Shown here: positions 27,162 through 35,725 of the stretch, piece after piece
How the letters are laid out: each line of letters begins with the position of its first letter
How positions within the stretch are numbered: position 1 is the first letter of the stretch
Source: an uncultured Succinatimonas sp.
GTDB taxonomy: Bacteria > Pseudomonadota > Gammaproteobacteria > Enterobacterales > Succinivibrionaceae
Length of the DNA: 45,194 nucleotides
Assembly: GCA_902465145.1 (NCBI GenBank)
Contig: CABQMD010000001.1
Span: 1-45,194 of the forward strand
Direction: 5' to 3'
Program-made: the position numbers and the translations under genes
The notes under the pieces: model-generated
What the model was told of the DNA's origin: nothing
What the model saw: the letters and a program-made list of their open reading frames with translations, nothing else
Databases searched by the model: none

Positions 27162-28322
27162 ATGTCGGATTTTATTGTCAACGAAAGCAATTTCATTATT
27201 GAGGACGACTTGTATGAATCGTCTTTTGTACCCGAAGGTTTTATGTTGCCTGACGGTATAGTATTCGGAGAAAAATTGGATGAAGCTCCGTCTTGGGAAT
27301 TATATTTAAGTGAGGATTTACAATTCAGACTTCTTGTGGTTAAAGAAGCTTTGGCAGAACAATGGGTAGATGGACATTTGATCCCGCAAAGCGCTCTTAT
27401 GCCAATGGAACTTAAGGACGGCGTTTTTTACCTGTTAATTTCTCCTTCTTCTTTAAAACTCCAGCGTTTGAGCCAGTGTCGCTTTAACGGATCCATGCGA
27501 TATGCATTTTCGTTTTACAGCGCTTTGCAACATACGCGCACTTTGGATGCAGAGCATTCCCTGCGAGACGGCATCTTTTGTGAATTATATTCAGTAATGC
27601 TTCCTTGTTATACCTTGGTTCCTCCTGTTGCTGATCGTGCTTTGTTTCGCAATGCGCTACGCGGCAAAAATGATTCGGAATCATTATTGTCTCCTGAAGA
27701 AATGGGGGGGAGCGGCGGATTGGCTTATGCTTCATGCGTAAAGGATCTGCGTGATCACGGTTATGCCGTGCCTGCAGAGCATCCGTTGCTTGAAAGCGGA
27801 GAGCCCGTTGATGATTTCTTTATGGGAAAGGTGAAGATCGGGCAAATAATAACTGGTCCTCTATGTATTCGTCGTCAGTACCAGATTTTTGATACCAGTA
27901 CTGATTATTACGTGTTGCTGATAGATAAAATGTGGGGCGATGCTTTGCTTCACACTACGATTTTAAGCAGGATCACCTTGAACACGGTTCCGTTAAACGG
28001 AAGAGCCGTATATGTTCTGACTTTACCCAAGCGTCAGGCCTTGGAGGCTTTGGATGACCGATCCTTCGGCTACGATCGTCACAGCATGATGGATTTAGCA
28101 CAGGCAGTAAGACGTACACGCGCAGCTGTTCCTCAGGCAGATCTTAAAGATGGGCTTTACGTTGAAAAATTAGGGATGATTTTGCCTTTGAGTTTTTCTG
28201 CTGAATTTTATGATGACGGAAAAGTCATGTGGGATATTATTCAGCAAGGGCCTTTTTCATCAGCACCGCTGATGCAGGATATTGCCTACGATATTTTGAG
28301 CGTGGCGCGTTCATCTGACTGA
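27162..28322 (+). CDS. Uncharacterised two-repeat protein
   Basis: I do not recognise this 386-residue soluble protein by name. By eye it contains an internal duplication: residues about 27-152 and 220-345 align, with FMLPDGIVFGE against FMGKVKIGQII, LLVVKEAL against LLIDKMWG, ALQHTRTL against AVRRTRAA, and RDGIFCELYSVMLP against KDGLYVEKLGMILP. In the first copy, LPDGIVFGEKL leading to ELYLSEDLQ and VVKEAL recalls strands 1-3 of a Ser/Thr kinase N-lobe (G-loop lost, lysine kept). No catalytic loop (HRD) or DFG is present, so any relation would be to a pseudokinase fragment. It follows the TssA-like gene and ends before the acrB terminator. Confidence 0.6.
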   Translation: MSDFIVNESNFIIEDDLYESSFVPEGFMLPDGIVFGEKLDEAPSWELYLSEDLQFRLLVVKEALAEQWVDGHLIPQSALMPMELKDGVFYLLISPSSLKLQRLSQCRFNGSMRYAFSFYSALQHTRTLDAEHSLRDGIFCELYSVMLPCYTLVPPVADRALFRNALRGKNDSESLLSPEEMGGSGGLAYASCVKDLRDHGYAVPAEHPLLESGEPVDDFFMGKVKIGQIITGPLCIRRQYQIFDTSTDYYVLLIDKMWGDALLHTTILSRITLNTVPLNGRAVYVLTLPKRQALEALDDRSFGYDRHSMMDLAQAVRRTRAAVPQADLKDGLYVEKLGMILPLSFSAEFYDDGKVMWDIIQQGPFSSAPLMQDIAYDILSVARSSD

Positions 28323-28349
28323 CGAGTAAATGCTTTCAGTTTGAACATG

Positions 28350-28376
28350 AAAAAAGGGGGAAGCTAAGCTTCCCCC
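28350..28376 (-). terminator. Intrinsic terminator of the efflux operon
   Basis: GGGGGAAG and CTTCCCCC pair around a 5-nt loop, with six T following on the minus strand. Because the stem is palindromic it could also slow the convergent transcript from 27162-28322. Confidence 0.9.
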
Positions 28377-28400
28377 GTGTTGTAATTTCACGTTGTGAAA

Positions 28401-31400
28401 TTATTCATCTTGAGCCTTTATCGCGGCAATTTCTTCTGCAAGTTGTTTTTGTTTCTTTGCAGCCAGTTTTTGTTTGTCTTCAGGGGATACGTACTTGGTG
28501 AAGTAACGCATAACCAATACGAAGAACACGGGTACGAAGAAAATAGCCAATACGGTGGCAGTAAGCATTCCTCCTATTACACCGTAGCCGATTTCATTAC
28601 GTCCGGCTGCACCGGCACCGGAGCTTAAAGCCAGAGGCAATACACCCAGAATGAAGGCCATGGAGGTCATCAGAATAGGGCGGAAGCGGAGTCTGGCAGC
28701 ATTGATCACAGCTTCGGTAAGTCTTTGTCCCTGATCATACAAATCCTTAGCAAACTCTACGATGAGAATGGCGTTTTTAGCTGCCAAACCGACAGTCGTC
28801 AGCAATCCTACCTGGAAATATACGTCGTTGGTAAGAGTAGTACGTACCGGTACATACTGTGTGAGTAAGGCCGCTCCGATTGCACCGACAATTCCTAACG
28901 GCACAACCAGCATTACAGCAAAAGGAATGGACCAACTTTCATACAGTGCAGCCAGAGATAAGAAAACGATCAGCAAAGAAATTGCGTACAACGCAGGTGC
29001 CTGAGCACCGGACTGTTTCTCTTGATAGGATACCCCTGACCAGGAAATGCCAAATCCGGCCGGCAAAACTTCGTTGGCTATGCGTTGCATTTCGTTCATA
29101 GCTTCGCCTGTGGAAACTCCTGCTGCAGGAGCACCCTGAATGTTAACAGCTGATACGCCGTTGAAACGTTGTAACAACGGAGCACCGTAAGACCATTCTG
29201 TTGAAGCAAAAGCAGAGAACGGAACCATCTCTCCTTGATTGTTCTTTACGTACCATTTGGAAAGATCCTGTTCGGTCATACGAGAAGAAGCTTCACCCTG
29301 AACATAGATTTTTTTAACACGACCGCGATCCATGAAGTTGTCTGTATATGACGACCCCCAAGCGATAGACAGCGTATTGTTAATGTCACTTACTGAGAGT
29401 CCCAAAGCGATGGCTTTCTCGTAGTCAAGTTTCAGTTTGAAGCGAGGAGTATCGTTTTGTCCGTTGACACGAACCTGAGTCAATAAAGGAGATGCTTGAG
29501 CTGCCCGCACATATTCATCTCTTACTTTGTTCAGCATGTCGTGTCCGGCACCGCCGTTATCCTGTAAATACAGATCAAAACCGGAAGCTGTGCCAAGTTC
29601 CGGAATTGCAGGAATGTTGAATGCATAGACCAATCCTTCGCGAATTCCCATCAGCGGCATATAAGCACGTTGGGAAATCATGTCAGGATGTTGTGATTTG
29701 TCAGTACGCTCGGCCCAGTCTTTGAGTTTGATAAAGGCCATGGCCGCGTTCTGTCCTTGACCGGCGAACGAGAAACCCACCACATACATGATGGTGTCAA
29801 TATTGTCCTTTTCTGCAGTCATGAAATAGTTATTAGCCTTTTCCATGGCAGATTGAGTCTTTTCTATGGTTGATCCTGCCGGCAGATTGGCCATAGCCAT
29901 GAGCACGCCCTGATCTTCGTTAGGAAGGAAGGCAGAAGGTATGTGCATAAATCCGAAAACCAGAGCTGCGCAGATCACAACGTAATAAATCAGGTAAAGC
30001 CTGATGCTGTGAACCACTTTTTTAACATGATTCACATAGCTGTCTGACATCGCTTTGAAGAAACGATTCCACAGTTCCAGGAACTTATATACGGGAGACC
30101 AAATCCAATTAAGGCTCTTTTCTGCTACCCGTACAATAAAGTTTTTAGATTGCTTTGTGCGTTCTGACGGCGATTTCAGCATGGTGGCGCATAATGCGGG
30201 AGTCAGGATCAAAGCAATCAAAACCGACAGAACCATTGCAGAAACAATGGTTATTGAAAACTGACGATAAATGATGCCAGTCGATCCTCCGAAGAAAGCC
30301 ATAGGAATGAATACGGCTGACAACACCAGAGCGATACCTACCAATGCTCCGGTAAGCTCATCCATCGATTTCATGGCTGCTTGCTTCGGAGTTATGTCAG
30401 GATGTTCGTTTAAGATACGTTCGACGTTTTCTACCACGATAATTGCATCATCAACCAAAAGGCCGATGGCCAAAACCAAACCGAACATGGTTAGGGTATT
30501 GATGGAGAATCCGCAAGCCTCCATGATGGCAAAAGCACCGAGTAATACCACCGGAACGGTAATGGAAGGGATCAACGTGGCACGGAAGTTTTGCATGAAG
30601 AGGTACATGATGAGGACGACCAGAATAATAGCCTCTATCAAAGTATGTACTACTTCATTGATTGATACTTTAATGAACTGAGTAGTGTCGTAAGGATAGT
30701 CAAGCTCCATCCAATCAGGGAAGTATTGTTCAAGATTGGTAAGTAATTCCTTGACGTTTTGAGCCGTGTCAAGAGCATTGGCACCGGCAGCAAGACGCAC
30801 CGCGATGCCTGAGCAAACGCGACCTTTGTATCTTGCTTCGTGGTTGTATGACTCCTGTCCAAGTTCTATCTTGGCGACGTCCTTTAAATAAACTTTTGTT
30901 CCGTCCTGATTAACGCGGAGCAGGATATTTTCAAATTCCTTAACCGTTTCGAGGTTACTTTGTCCGGTGATGCTATAGGTGTAGAGTTGTCCTTTGACCG
31001 CAGGGGTACCGCCCAATGAGCCGTAGGTGACTTGAGCATTTTGAGTTTTTATGGCTGCGGTTATTTCCGTAGGACTGATCCTGAGATTATTAAGTTTTGC
31101 CGGATCAAGCCATACACGCATTGCATATTCGGAACCGAAAACCATTACGCTTCCGACGCCGGAAACTCGGGACAGAGGTTCTTTGATGTTTGATTCCAAA
31201 TAGTCAGAAAGATCTGCTTCGGTGTGTTTGTCATCGGTTGCAGACAATGAGGCTACGAGCAGGAAAGCGTCTGTAGACTTTGAAACGTCTATACCGTTTT
31301 GCTGAACTACGGTAGGCAACTGAGACTGGGTTTGTTGCATTTTATTTTGTACCTGTACCTGTGCGATATCAGCGTTGGTACCTGGTTCAAAAGTGATCTG

Positions 31401-31670
31401 AATGCTGGAGTTACCGTAAGAATCCGAGGATGCATCCATATACATGAAGCCATCCAGACCGACCATATTCTGCTCGATGATCTGGGTAACCGCACGTTCC
31501 GTAGTGGAAGCATCAGCTCCGGGGTAACTTGCGCGAATTGATACGGCGGGAGGTGCGATCGTCGGGTATTGTGATACGGGCAGAGTGTGAATAGCCAATA
31601 ACCCGGCAAGCATGATCATGATGGCAATGACCCATGCAAAAACCGGTCGGTTAATAAAGAAACGTGCCAT
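28401..31670 (-). CDS. acrB: AcrB/MexB-type RND multidrug efflux transporter
   Basis: This is a proton-driven inner-membrane drug exporter of the HAE-1 group, working as a trimer with the adjacent AcrA-like adaptor and an outer-membrane channel (not encoded here). It starts MARFFINRPVFAWVIAIMI and shows transmembrane 4 GLLVDDAIIVVENVERIL with the Asp pair used in proton relay, ALCATMLK, and SIPFAVMLVVPLGIVGA in the second half. At 1089 residues it is about 40 longer than E. coli AcrB, mostly in a lysine/alanine-rich C-terminal tail (from about 1066). The ribosome site is weak (GAGGG 13 nt away). It is 19 nt after acrA. The name follows the operator and repressor evidence; drug range unknown. 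Confidence 0.92.
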   Translation of the reverse strand: MARFFINRPVFAWVIAIMIMLAGLLAIHTLPVSQYPTIAPPAVSIRASYPGADASTTERAVTQIIEQNMVGLDGFMYMDASSDSYGNSSIQITFEPGTNADIAQVQVQNKMQQTQSQLPTVVQQNGIDVSKSTDAFLLVASLSATDDKHTEADLSDYLESNIKEPLSRVSGVGSVMVFGSEYAMRVWLDPAKLNNLRISPTEITAAIKTQNAQVTYGSLGGTPAVKGQLYTYSITGQSNLETVKEFENILLRVNQDGTKVYLKDVAKIELGQESYNHEARYKGRVCSGIAVRLAAGANALDTAQNVKELLTNLEQYFPDWMELDYPYDTTQFIKVSINEVVHTLIEAIILVVLIMYLFMQNFRATLIPSITVPVVLLGAFAIMEACGFSINTLTMFGLVLAIGLLVDDAIIVVENVERILNEHPDITPKQAAMKSMDELTGALVGIALVLSAVFIPMAFFGGSTGIIYRQFSITIVSAMVLSVLIALILTPALCATMLKSPSERTKQSKNFIVRVAEKSLNWIWSPVYKFLELWNRFFKAMSDSYVNHVKKVVHSIRLYLIYYVVICAALVFGFMHIPSAFLPNEDQGVLMAMANLPAGSTIEKTQSAMEKANNYFMTAEKDNIDTIMYVVGFSFAGQGQNAAMAFIKLKDWAERTDKSQHPDMISQRAYMPLMGIREGLVYAFNIPAIPELGTASGFDLYLQDNGGAGHDMLNKVRDEYVRAAQASPLLTQVRVNGQNDTPRFKLKLDYEKAIALGLSVSDINNTLSIAWGSSYTDNFMDRGRVKKIYVQGEASSRMTEQDLSKWYVKNNQGEMVPFSAFASTEWSYGAPLLQRFNGVSAVNIQGAPAAGVSTGEAMNEMQRIANEVLPAGFGISWSGVSYQEKQSGAQAPALYAISLLIVFLSLAALYESWSIPFAVMLVVPLGIVGAIGAALLTQYVPVRTTLTNDVYFQVGLLTTVGLAAKNAILIVEFAKDLYDQGQRLTEAVINAARLRFRPILMTSMAFILGVLPLALSSGAGAAGRNEIGYGVIGGMLTATVLAIFFVPVFFVLVMRYFTKYVSPEDKQKLAAKKQKQLAEEIAAIKAQDE

Positions 31671-31689
31671 GAGTGTTTATTTCCCTCAA

Positions 31690-32859
31690 TTACTGTTTCT
31701 GAGATTGATTGGCGTTTTGGTCGCCTTTTTGCGGTTCAACAGCTTGTACAGGCTGTCCTTCGCGGATCTTCTGCAGGTTGCTTACGATTACTTTGTCCCC
31801 TGCAGTCACGCCGCTTTTAACCAGATAGTATTTGTCAAACTGAGCGCCTAACTGCAAATCGTGGCGTTCCACTTTATTTTGTGCATTGACAATAAGTGCA
31901 TAAGTAGTTCCGCCTGCTTCTCTTTGCACGCCGGATGCGGAAATCACCGTAGCGTTAGGAGTTACACCTTCGTTAATGTCGCCGCGCAGGAACATGGAGG
32001 GAAGGATGGTGTGATCCGGATTCGGGACCAAAGCACGTAAATTTACCATGCCGGTTGATTCATCTACGGTTACTTCGGCAAATTCAAGCGTTCCCTGATA
32101 AGGGTATTTCTCTCCGCTGGCAAAATAGATATCTACTGTGGCTTTACCGTCTTTATTTTGAAGTTTTCCTGCTGCTGCAGCTTTTCGTAAAGCTATATTG
32201 TCTTCAACAGTTTGCCCGAGATCGACATAGATCGGATCCAATTGTTGAATAGTGGCCATGGGAGATGCCTGGGCTGCAGATACCAATGCACCTTCGGTTA
32301 CAGATGAACGACTTATAGTTCCGCTGATCGGTGCATAAACTTTTGTATAAGCCAAGTTGATATTTGCTGTTTTCAGTGCAGCCTGTGCCGATTGGACGGC
32401 GGCTTTGTTTGAAAGGTATGCTGCCTGTGCATCGTCGTAGTCCTGTTTTGAGACTGCTTTTTGTTGTAACAGGCTGGCAAAACGTTCTGCTTTTAATTGA
32501 GAACTGTGCAGAGTGGCTTTAGCACTTGCCAAAGTAGCTTCAGCTGATGCAACCTGCGCTTCGTAAATTGCCGGGTCAATCTGATACAGTTGCATGCCCT
32601 GTTCGACTACGGTGCCTTCTTTAAAAAGACGTTTTTGGATAACACCTGAAACCTGGGGTCTGACTTCGGCTTTTCGTGTGGAATTGGCGCGTCCGGTTAA
32701 ATGTGAAATTACCGGCATGTCCATGGTCAATACAGGTAGAACGTCAACCGGCAGAGCCATCTGTTGTTGTTGCTGTTGCTGTTTTTCACATCCTTGCAGA
32801 CTTAGTGCCATAGCAACGGCACAAGTGATGAGGGAAAGTGATTTTAATGAAACATTCAT
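31690..32859 (-). CDS. acrA: AcrA-type periplasmic adaptor lipoprotein
   Basis: The membrane fusion protein bridges AcrB and an outer-membrane channel. The N-terminus is a lipoprotein signal ending LQGC, with Cys24 the lipidation site (Lgt is encoded in this window). Seven consecutive glutamines follow two residues later. The lipoyl halves (TVVEQGMQLYQIDPAIYEA and YTKVYAPISGTISRSSVTEG) flank a coiled-coil hairpin of about residues 98-165, and beta-barrel and proximal domains follow (DPIYVDLGQ). Length 389 against 397 in E. coli. AAGGA precedes the ATG. It is the first gene of acrAB, divergent from acrR. Confidence 0.92.
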   Translation of the reverse strand: MNVSLKSLSLITCAVAMALSLQGCEKQQQQQQQMALPVDVLPVLTMDMPVISHLTGRANSTRKAEVRPQVSGVIQKRLFKEGTVVEQGMQLYQIDPAIYEAQVASAEATLASAKATLHSSQLKAERFASLLQQKAVSKQDYDDAQAAYLSNKAAVQSAQAALKTANINLAYTKVYAPISGTISRSSVTEGALVSAAQASPMATIQQLDPIYVDLGQTVEDNIALRKAAAAGKLQNKDGKATVDIYFASGEKYPYQGTLEFAEVTVDESTGMVNLRALVPNPDHTILPSMFLRGDINEGVTPNATVISASGVQREAGGTTYALIVNAQNKVERHDLQLGAQFDKYYLVKSGVTAGDKVIVSNLQKIREGQPVQAVEPQKGDQNANQSQKQ

Positions 32860-32937
32860 GTTAAGTCCTTTGATGGCTAAGCCAGCGTGTCATGATGAAT
32901 CGTTATGTGAGCAAATTAAAGCGCAAAAAAGATATCC

Positions 32938-32966
32938 ATTATCCTTATCTGTATATGCACAGGCAA
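32938..32966 (-). promoter_or_regulatory. Candidate acrA promoter
   Basis: TTGCCT (32966-32961) and GATAAT (32943-32938) are spaced 17 nt on the minus strand, about 75 nt before the acrA ATG. Confidence 0.5.
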
Positions 32967-33320
32967 CTGATCATGTCTGATTATCTGAATAACTCTTTTG
33001 TTTACTGCTAAAACAGTTTAATTAGAAGAAGAACTGCGGGAGCCTTGCTCATTTTTTTATCCAAACAAATTTTTTCTTATCAAAAGAGAAAGATCTGCAC
33101 TGGTGTTTCAATTACTGAAAGACTACAAAACAACATTTTTAGTCAACGGATCTTTGTTGTAATGTAATTGCAAACAACATTTTTCAGCATCTTTAAAGCT
33201 TAGGCTCTGCTTCACTCCTCGTATTTAAAGCGTTCATTCTACCTGTGTGATTAAAATATTTGACTATACAAACTGCAAAAACTGTATGTTCAACGTTTTA
33301 TCTGGTTAAGAATGGACTTC
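32967..33320. other. AT-rich gap between acrA and acrR with repeats, no gene seen
   Basis: No convincing gene is present. A 13-nt direct repeat AAACAACATTTTT occurs at 33128-33140 and 33172-33184, 44 nt apart (about four helical turns). An inverted repeat ATACA-N12-TGTAT lies at 33266-33287. These may bind regulators of the divergent efflux genes. Confidence 0.4.
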
Positions 33321-33346
33321 CCACATTTTTCCAGATTGTAGCATAT

Positions 33347-33377
33347 AATATACATTCGTGTATGTATGTGCTATGAT
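33347..33377 (+). promoter_or_regulatory. AcrR-type operator overlapping the acrR promoter
   Basis: Positions 33347-33370 match the 24-bp E. coli AcrR operator, as I remember it, at 19 of 24 bases. The inverted arms ATACAT (33350-33355) and ATGTAT (33362-33367) lie between a TATACA -35 (33349-33354) and TATGAT -10 (33372-33377) spaced 17 nt. Bound repressor would block polymerase, giving autorepression. Confidence 0.75.
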
Positions 33378-33417
33378 TCGCTCCGTTTTGTAAACCGCTT
33401 TAATTGGGAGTACTTTT

Positions 33418-34053
33418 ATGGCCAAGAGAACGCATGAAGATGCCGAATTAACTAAACAGGCAATATTAGATTCGGCTTTCAGGTTGTTTTCAAGACGAGG
33501 CTACGAAAGCACCAGTCTTTCAGATATAGCAAGGTTTGCCGGAGTTACCAGGGGGGCTATCTATTGGCATTTTAAAGACAAAGGACAAATTTTGGTGGAA
33601 TTGTGTGAAAAAGTGAACTTAGATCGCATGAAGAGCGATGCCTTGGCAGAAGCCGCTGATCCCAGAGAGGAAGATCCTTTGTCTAAGATTGTTCTTTGGC
33701 TCAAAGAGTGCGGGGATGACAGTAGTGTGCAGTTTTATTCATCGGCTCTTTTCAGTCTGGTTGACAAAATTATGAGCGGAGCATGCGGCTCTGATGATGT
33801 CAGAAACAAACTCAAGGGAATGTTCGAAAAAAGGGAAGCCTTAGTCTGCTCGGCTTTGCGTAATTCCGTGTTGAAAAAACAACTTCCGGCAGATCTAAAT
33901 ATCGAATTTGCCGTAGATGTACTCGGATCTTTTATCTGCGGTTTCGTAGAGTACATGCGTATGGGAAAAGGAGAACACCTGCGCCGTAACTACGATCGCG
34001 TTGTAAAAGGAATAATTTCAAGTTTTAAAGAAAACGAACTTCTGCATTACTGA
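33418..34053 (+). CDS. acrR: TetR-family repressor of efflux (AcrR-like)
   Basis: Residues about 10-57 form the TetR helix-turn-helix: TKQAILDSAFRLFSRRGYES, then SDIARFAGVTRGAIYWHFKD, very close to the AcrR/TtgR pattern. The remaining helices form the ligand pocket and dimer interface, and would release DNA when drugs bind. It has 211 residues (E. coli AcrR 215) and the start follows GGGAG. It is divergent from acrAB with an AcrR-like operator in its own promoter, so it probably represses itself and, less certainly, acrAB, whose start is 558 bp away. It is convergent with yciA. Confidence 0.9.
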   Translation: MAKRTHEDAELTKQAILDSAFRLFSRRGYESTSLSDIARFAGVTRGAIYWHFKDKGQILVELCEKVNLDRMKSDALAEAADPREEDPLSKIVLWLKECGDDSSVQFYSSALFSLVDKIMSGACGSDDVRNKLKGMFEKREALVCSALRNSVLKKQLPADLNIEFAVDVLGSFICGFVEYMRMGKGEHLRRNYDRVVKGIISSFKENELLHY

Positions 34054-34068
34054 TTTTGAACTAAACCA

Positions 34069-34494
34069 TTAATTTTCAGGAGGAAGGGGCGTTGGCTTAC
34101 CTTGAGCATCCACTTTTACGTAGGTGTAGTGGGCTTTGGTAACACGGTAGCGGACAACGATCTCCTTTTCATCTTGCATTACAATCTTCTTTACCCACAG
34201 CTCAAGCTCCACAGTGATTGAAGTTCTGCCTCTCTTGCTGCAGTGGCCGTAACAGCAGACCACGTCGCCTATTTTCACCGGTTTAACAAATGTAAGACTG
34301 TCTACGGCAACGGTTACGACTCGTCCGCAGGCTATTTCCCTTGCTAAAAGCGAGCCTGCGATATCCATCTGGGACATGATCCAACCGCCGAAGATATCTC
34401 CTGCAGGGTTGGTATCTCCGGGCATTGCCAACGTACGTAACAGTAAATTTCCTGAAGGCGGTTCAATTATTTTCTCTTCCTCATTTGCTGCCAT
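34069..34494 (-). CDS. yciA: Acyl-CoA thioesterase YciA
   Basis: This hotdog-fold enzyme hydrolyses acyl-CoAs, broad in E. coli. LLLRTLAMPGDTNPAGDIFGGWI (residues about 15-37) carries the catalytic Asp in GDIFGGW, followed by MSQMDIAGSLLA, GRVVTVAVDSLTFVKPVKIGDVV and ELWVKK, all close to E. coli YciA. I choose the ATG at 34494 (141 residues) because GGAG lies 8 nt upstream; the frame's earlier ATG at 34545 has no ribosome site. E. coli YciA is 132. It is convergent with acrR and divergent from the squalene synthase homologue. Confidence 0.93.
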   Translation of the reverse strand: MAANEEEKIIEPPSGNLLLRTLAMPGDTNPAGDIFGGWIMSQMDIAGSLLAREIACGRVVTVAVDSLTFVKPVKIGDVVCCYGHCSKRGRTSITVELELWVKKIVMQDEKEIVVRYRVTKAHYTYVKVDAQGKPTPLPPEN

Positions 34495-34553
34495 TTTTTT
34501 CTCCAAAAGGTGTCTTTGAGTAACATTTATGTAAAAGGAAACCAATCATTACT

Positions 34554-34583
34554 TTGAAAAGTATTTTAAACGAACCTTATCAT
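34554..34583 (+). promoter_or_regulatory. Candidate promoter for the squalene synthase-dsbA pair
   Basis: TTGAAA (34554-34559) and TATCAT (34578-34583) are 18 nt apart. A second option is an extended -10 TGG TACAAT ending near 34656, which would exclude the earlier in-frame ATG at 34657. Confidence 0.4.
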
Positions 34584-34686
34584 ATTAAAAGCTGACTATG
34601 TTCGCAGGTCTTAATGGCGAGATTTTCAGCGCATTGTAGATGAGCTTGCTGGTACAATGTCCGCACCAAATCTCAAAGAGGAAAAA

Positions 34687-35712
34687 ATGCAGGATCAAGC
34701 AATTACATCGGAACGTCAGCATCAGCATCTTATCAGGGTGTCACGTACTTTTGCGTTGACTATACCCCTTTTACCAAATGAAATTGCTGATCAAATTTCA
34801 AATGCTTATTTGCTCTGCCGTATTGCCGATACGGTGGAGGATGATCCTAAAGCTCCGGTTGATAAAAAAAGGGCATGGCTAAAAGAGTTTGCCGATTTTG
34901 CTTCCGGCGGATTTGCAGATGAAATGCAACTTATGTCGTTAAGTTCCAAAGCTGCAGAACTGGTGGAAAAAGGAGCTAAGGAAAGCGAATTTGCTCTGAT
35001 TAAGGAGATGATCCCGGTATTGAAGCGGACGCTGTCTTACCCGCTGCCGGTAAGACGGATCTTGTCCCGCGGTGTAGCCATTTTGTGCTACGGCATGGCA
35101 AAAAGCCTGAAAGGCGTTACGATCACAACTGTTCAGGATGTTGATGAATATTGTTATTTCGTGGCAGGTGTAGTCGGAGAACTGTTAGCTTGTATTTTCG
35201 CAAGAGCTGACAGCAATATAGATAAAGAGGTTCTGTTGAAACTTTCCGTAAGTTTTGGAGAAGGTTTGCAACTTACCAATATTCTGAAGGACAGGTTAGA
35301 AGATGCAAAGCGCGGAGTAAGTTTTTTACCGGATGATGCACAAAGCAGTGAAGGAATAGCCAAATATCTGGCTTTGACCAAAGGGCATCTTGATGATGCG
35401 CTGGATTTTATTTTGCATATTCCGGTTACACAAGGCGGGATCAGAAAATTCTGTTTACTTAATATTTGCATGGCAGTAGCAACCTTAAGGCTTATGCAAG
35501 AATCTTCTTTCCGGACGAGAAAAATTACGAGGCGTAAAGTTAAGCTTTTGTTTCTTTTGACTTCCTGGTGTTCGGGAAACAATTTTTTTACCAAGGTTTT
35601 ATATAGGATTGCAGGATGCGGCTTAAAAAGTCAGCGCGAAGATCCGGAAAAATTGCGTGAGCGAGTTTCCAAGTGGGATAAAGATACATTTGATATTTTG
35701 ATTGAAGATTGA
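34687..35712 (+). CDS. Squalene/phytoene synthase family protein, eukaryote-like squalene synthase type
   Basis: The family joins two prenyl diphosphates head-to-head. The first Asp motif is DTVEDD at 48-53, the form of eukaryotic squalene synthases rather than the DxxxD of CrtB/HpnD. YCYFVAGVVG at 155-164 matches their YCHYVAGLVG, and LQLTNILKDRLED at 195-206 is the second metal-binding motif. C-terminal LLFLLTSW (about 287-294) is hydrophobic and may touch the membrane. ATG 34687 is chosen for AGAGG 7 nt upstream (341 residues). No squalene cyclase, desaturase or hpn gene is nearby. dsbA follows by 13 nt, so they share a transcript. The product may be squalene, dehydrosqualene or phytoene; undecidable here. 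Confidence 0.78.
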   Translation: MQDQAITSERQHQHLIRVSRTFALTIPLLPNEIADQISNAYLLCRIADTVEDDPKAPVDKKRAWLKEFADFASGGFADEMQLMSLSSKAAELVEKGAKESEFALIKEMIPVLKRTLSYPLPVRRILSRGVAILCYGMAKSLKGVTITTVQDVDEYCYFVAGVVGELLACIFARADSNIDKEVLLKLSVSFGEGLQLTNILKDRLEDAKRGVSFLPDDAQSSEGIAKYLALTKGHLDDALDFILHIPVTQGGIRKFCLLNICMAVATLRLMQESSFRTRKITRRKVKLLFLLTSWCSGNNFFTKVLYRIAGCGLKSQREDPEKLRERVSKWDKDTFDILIED

Positions 35713-35725
35713 TCTGGGGAATTAA

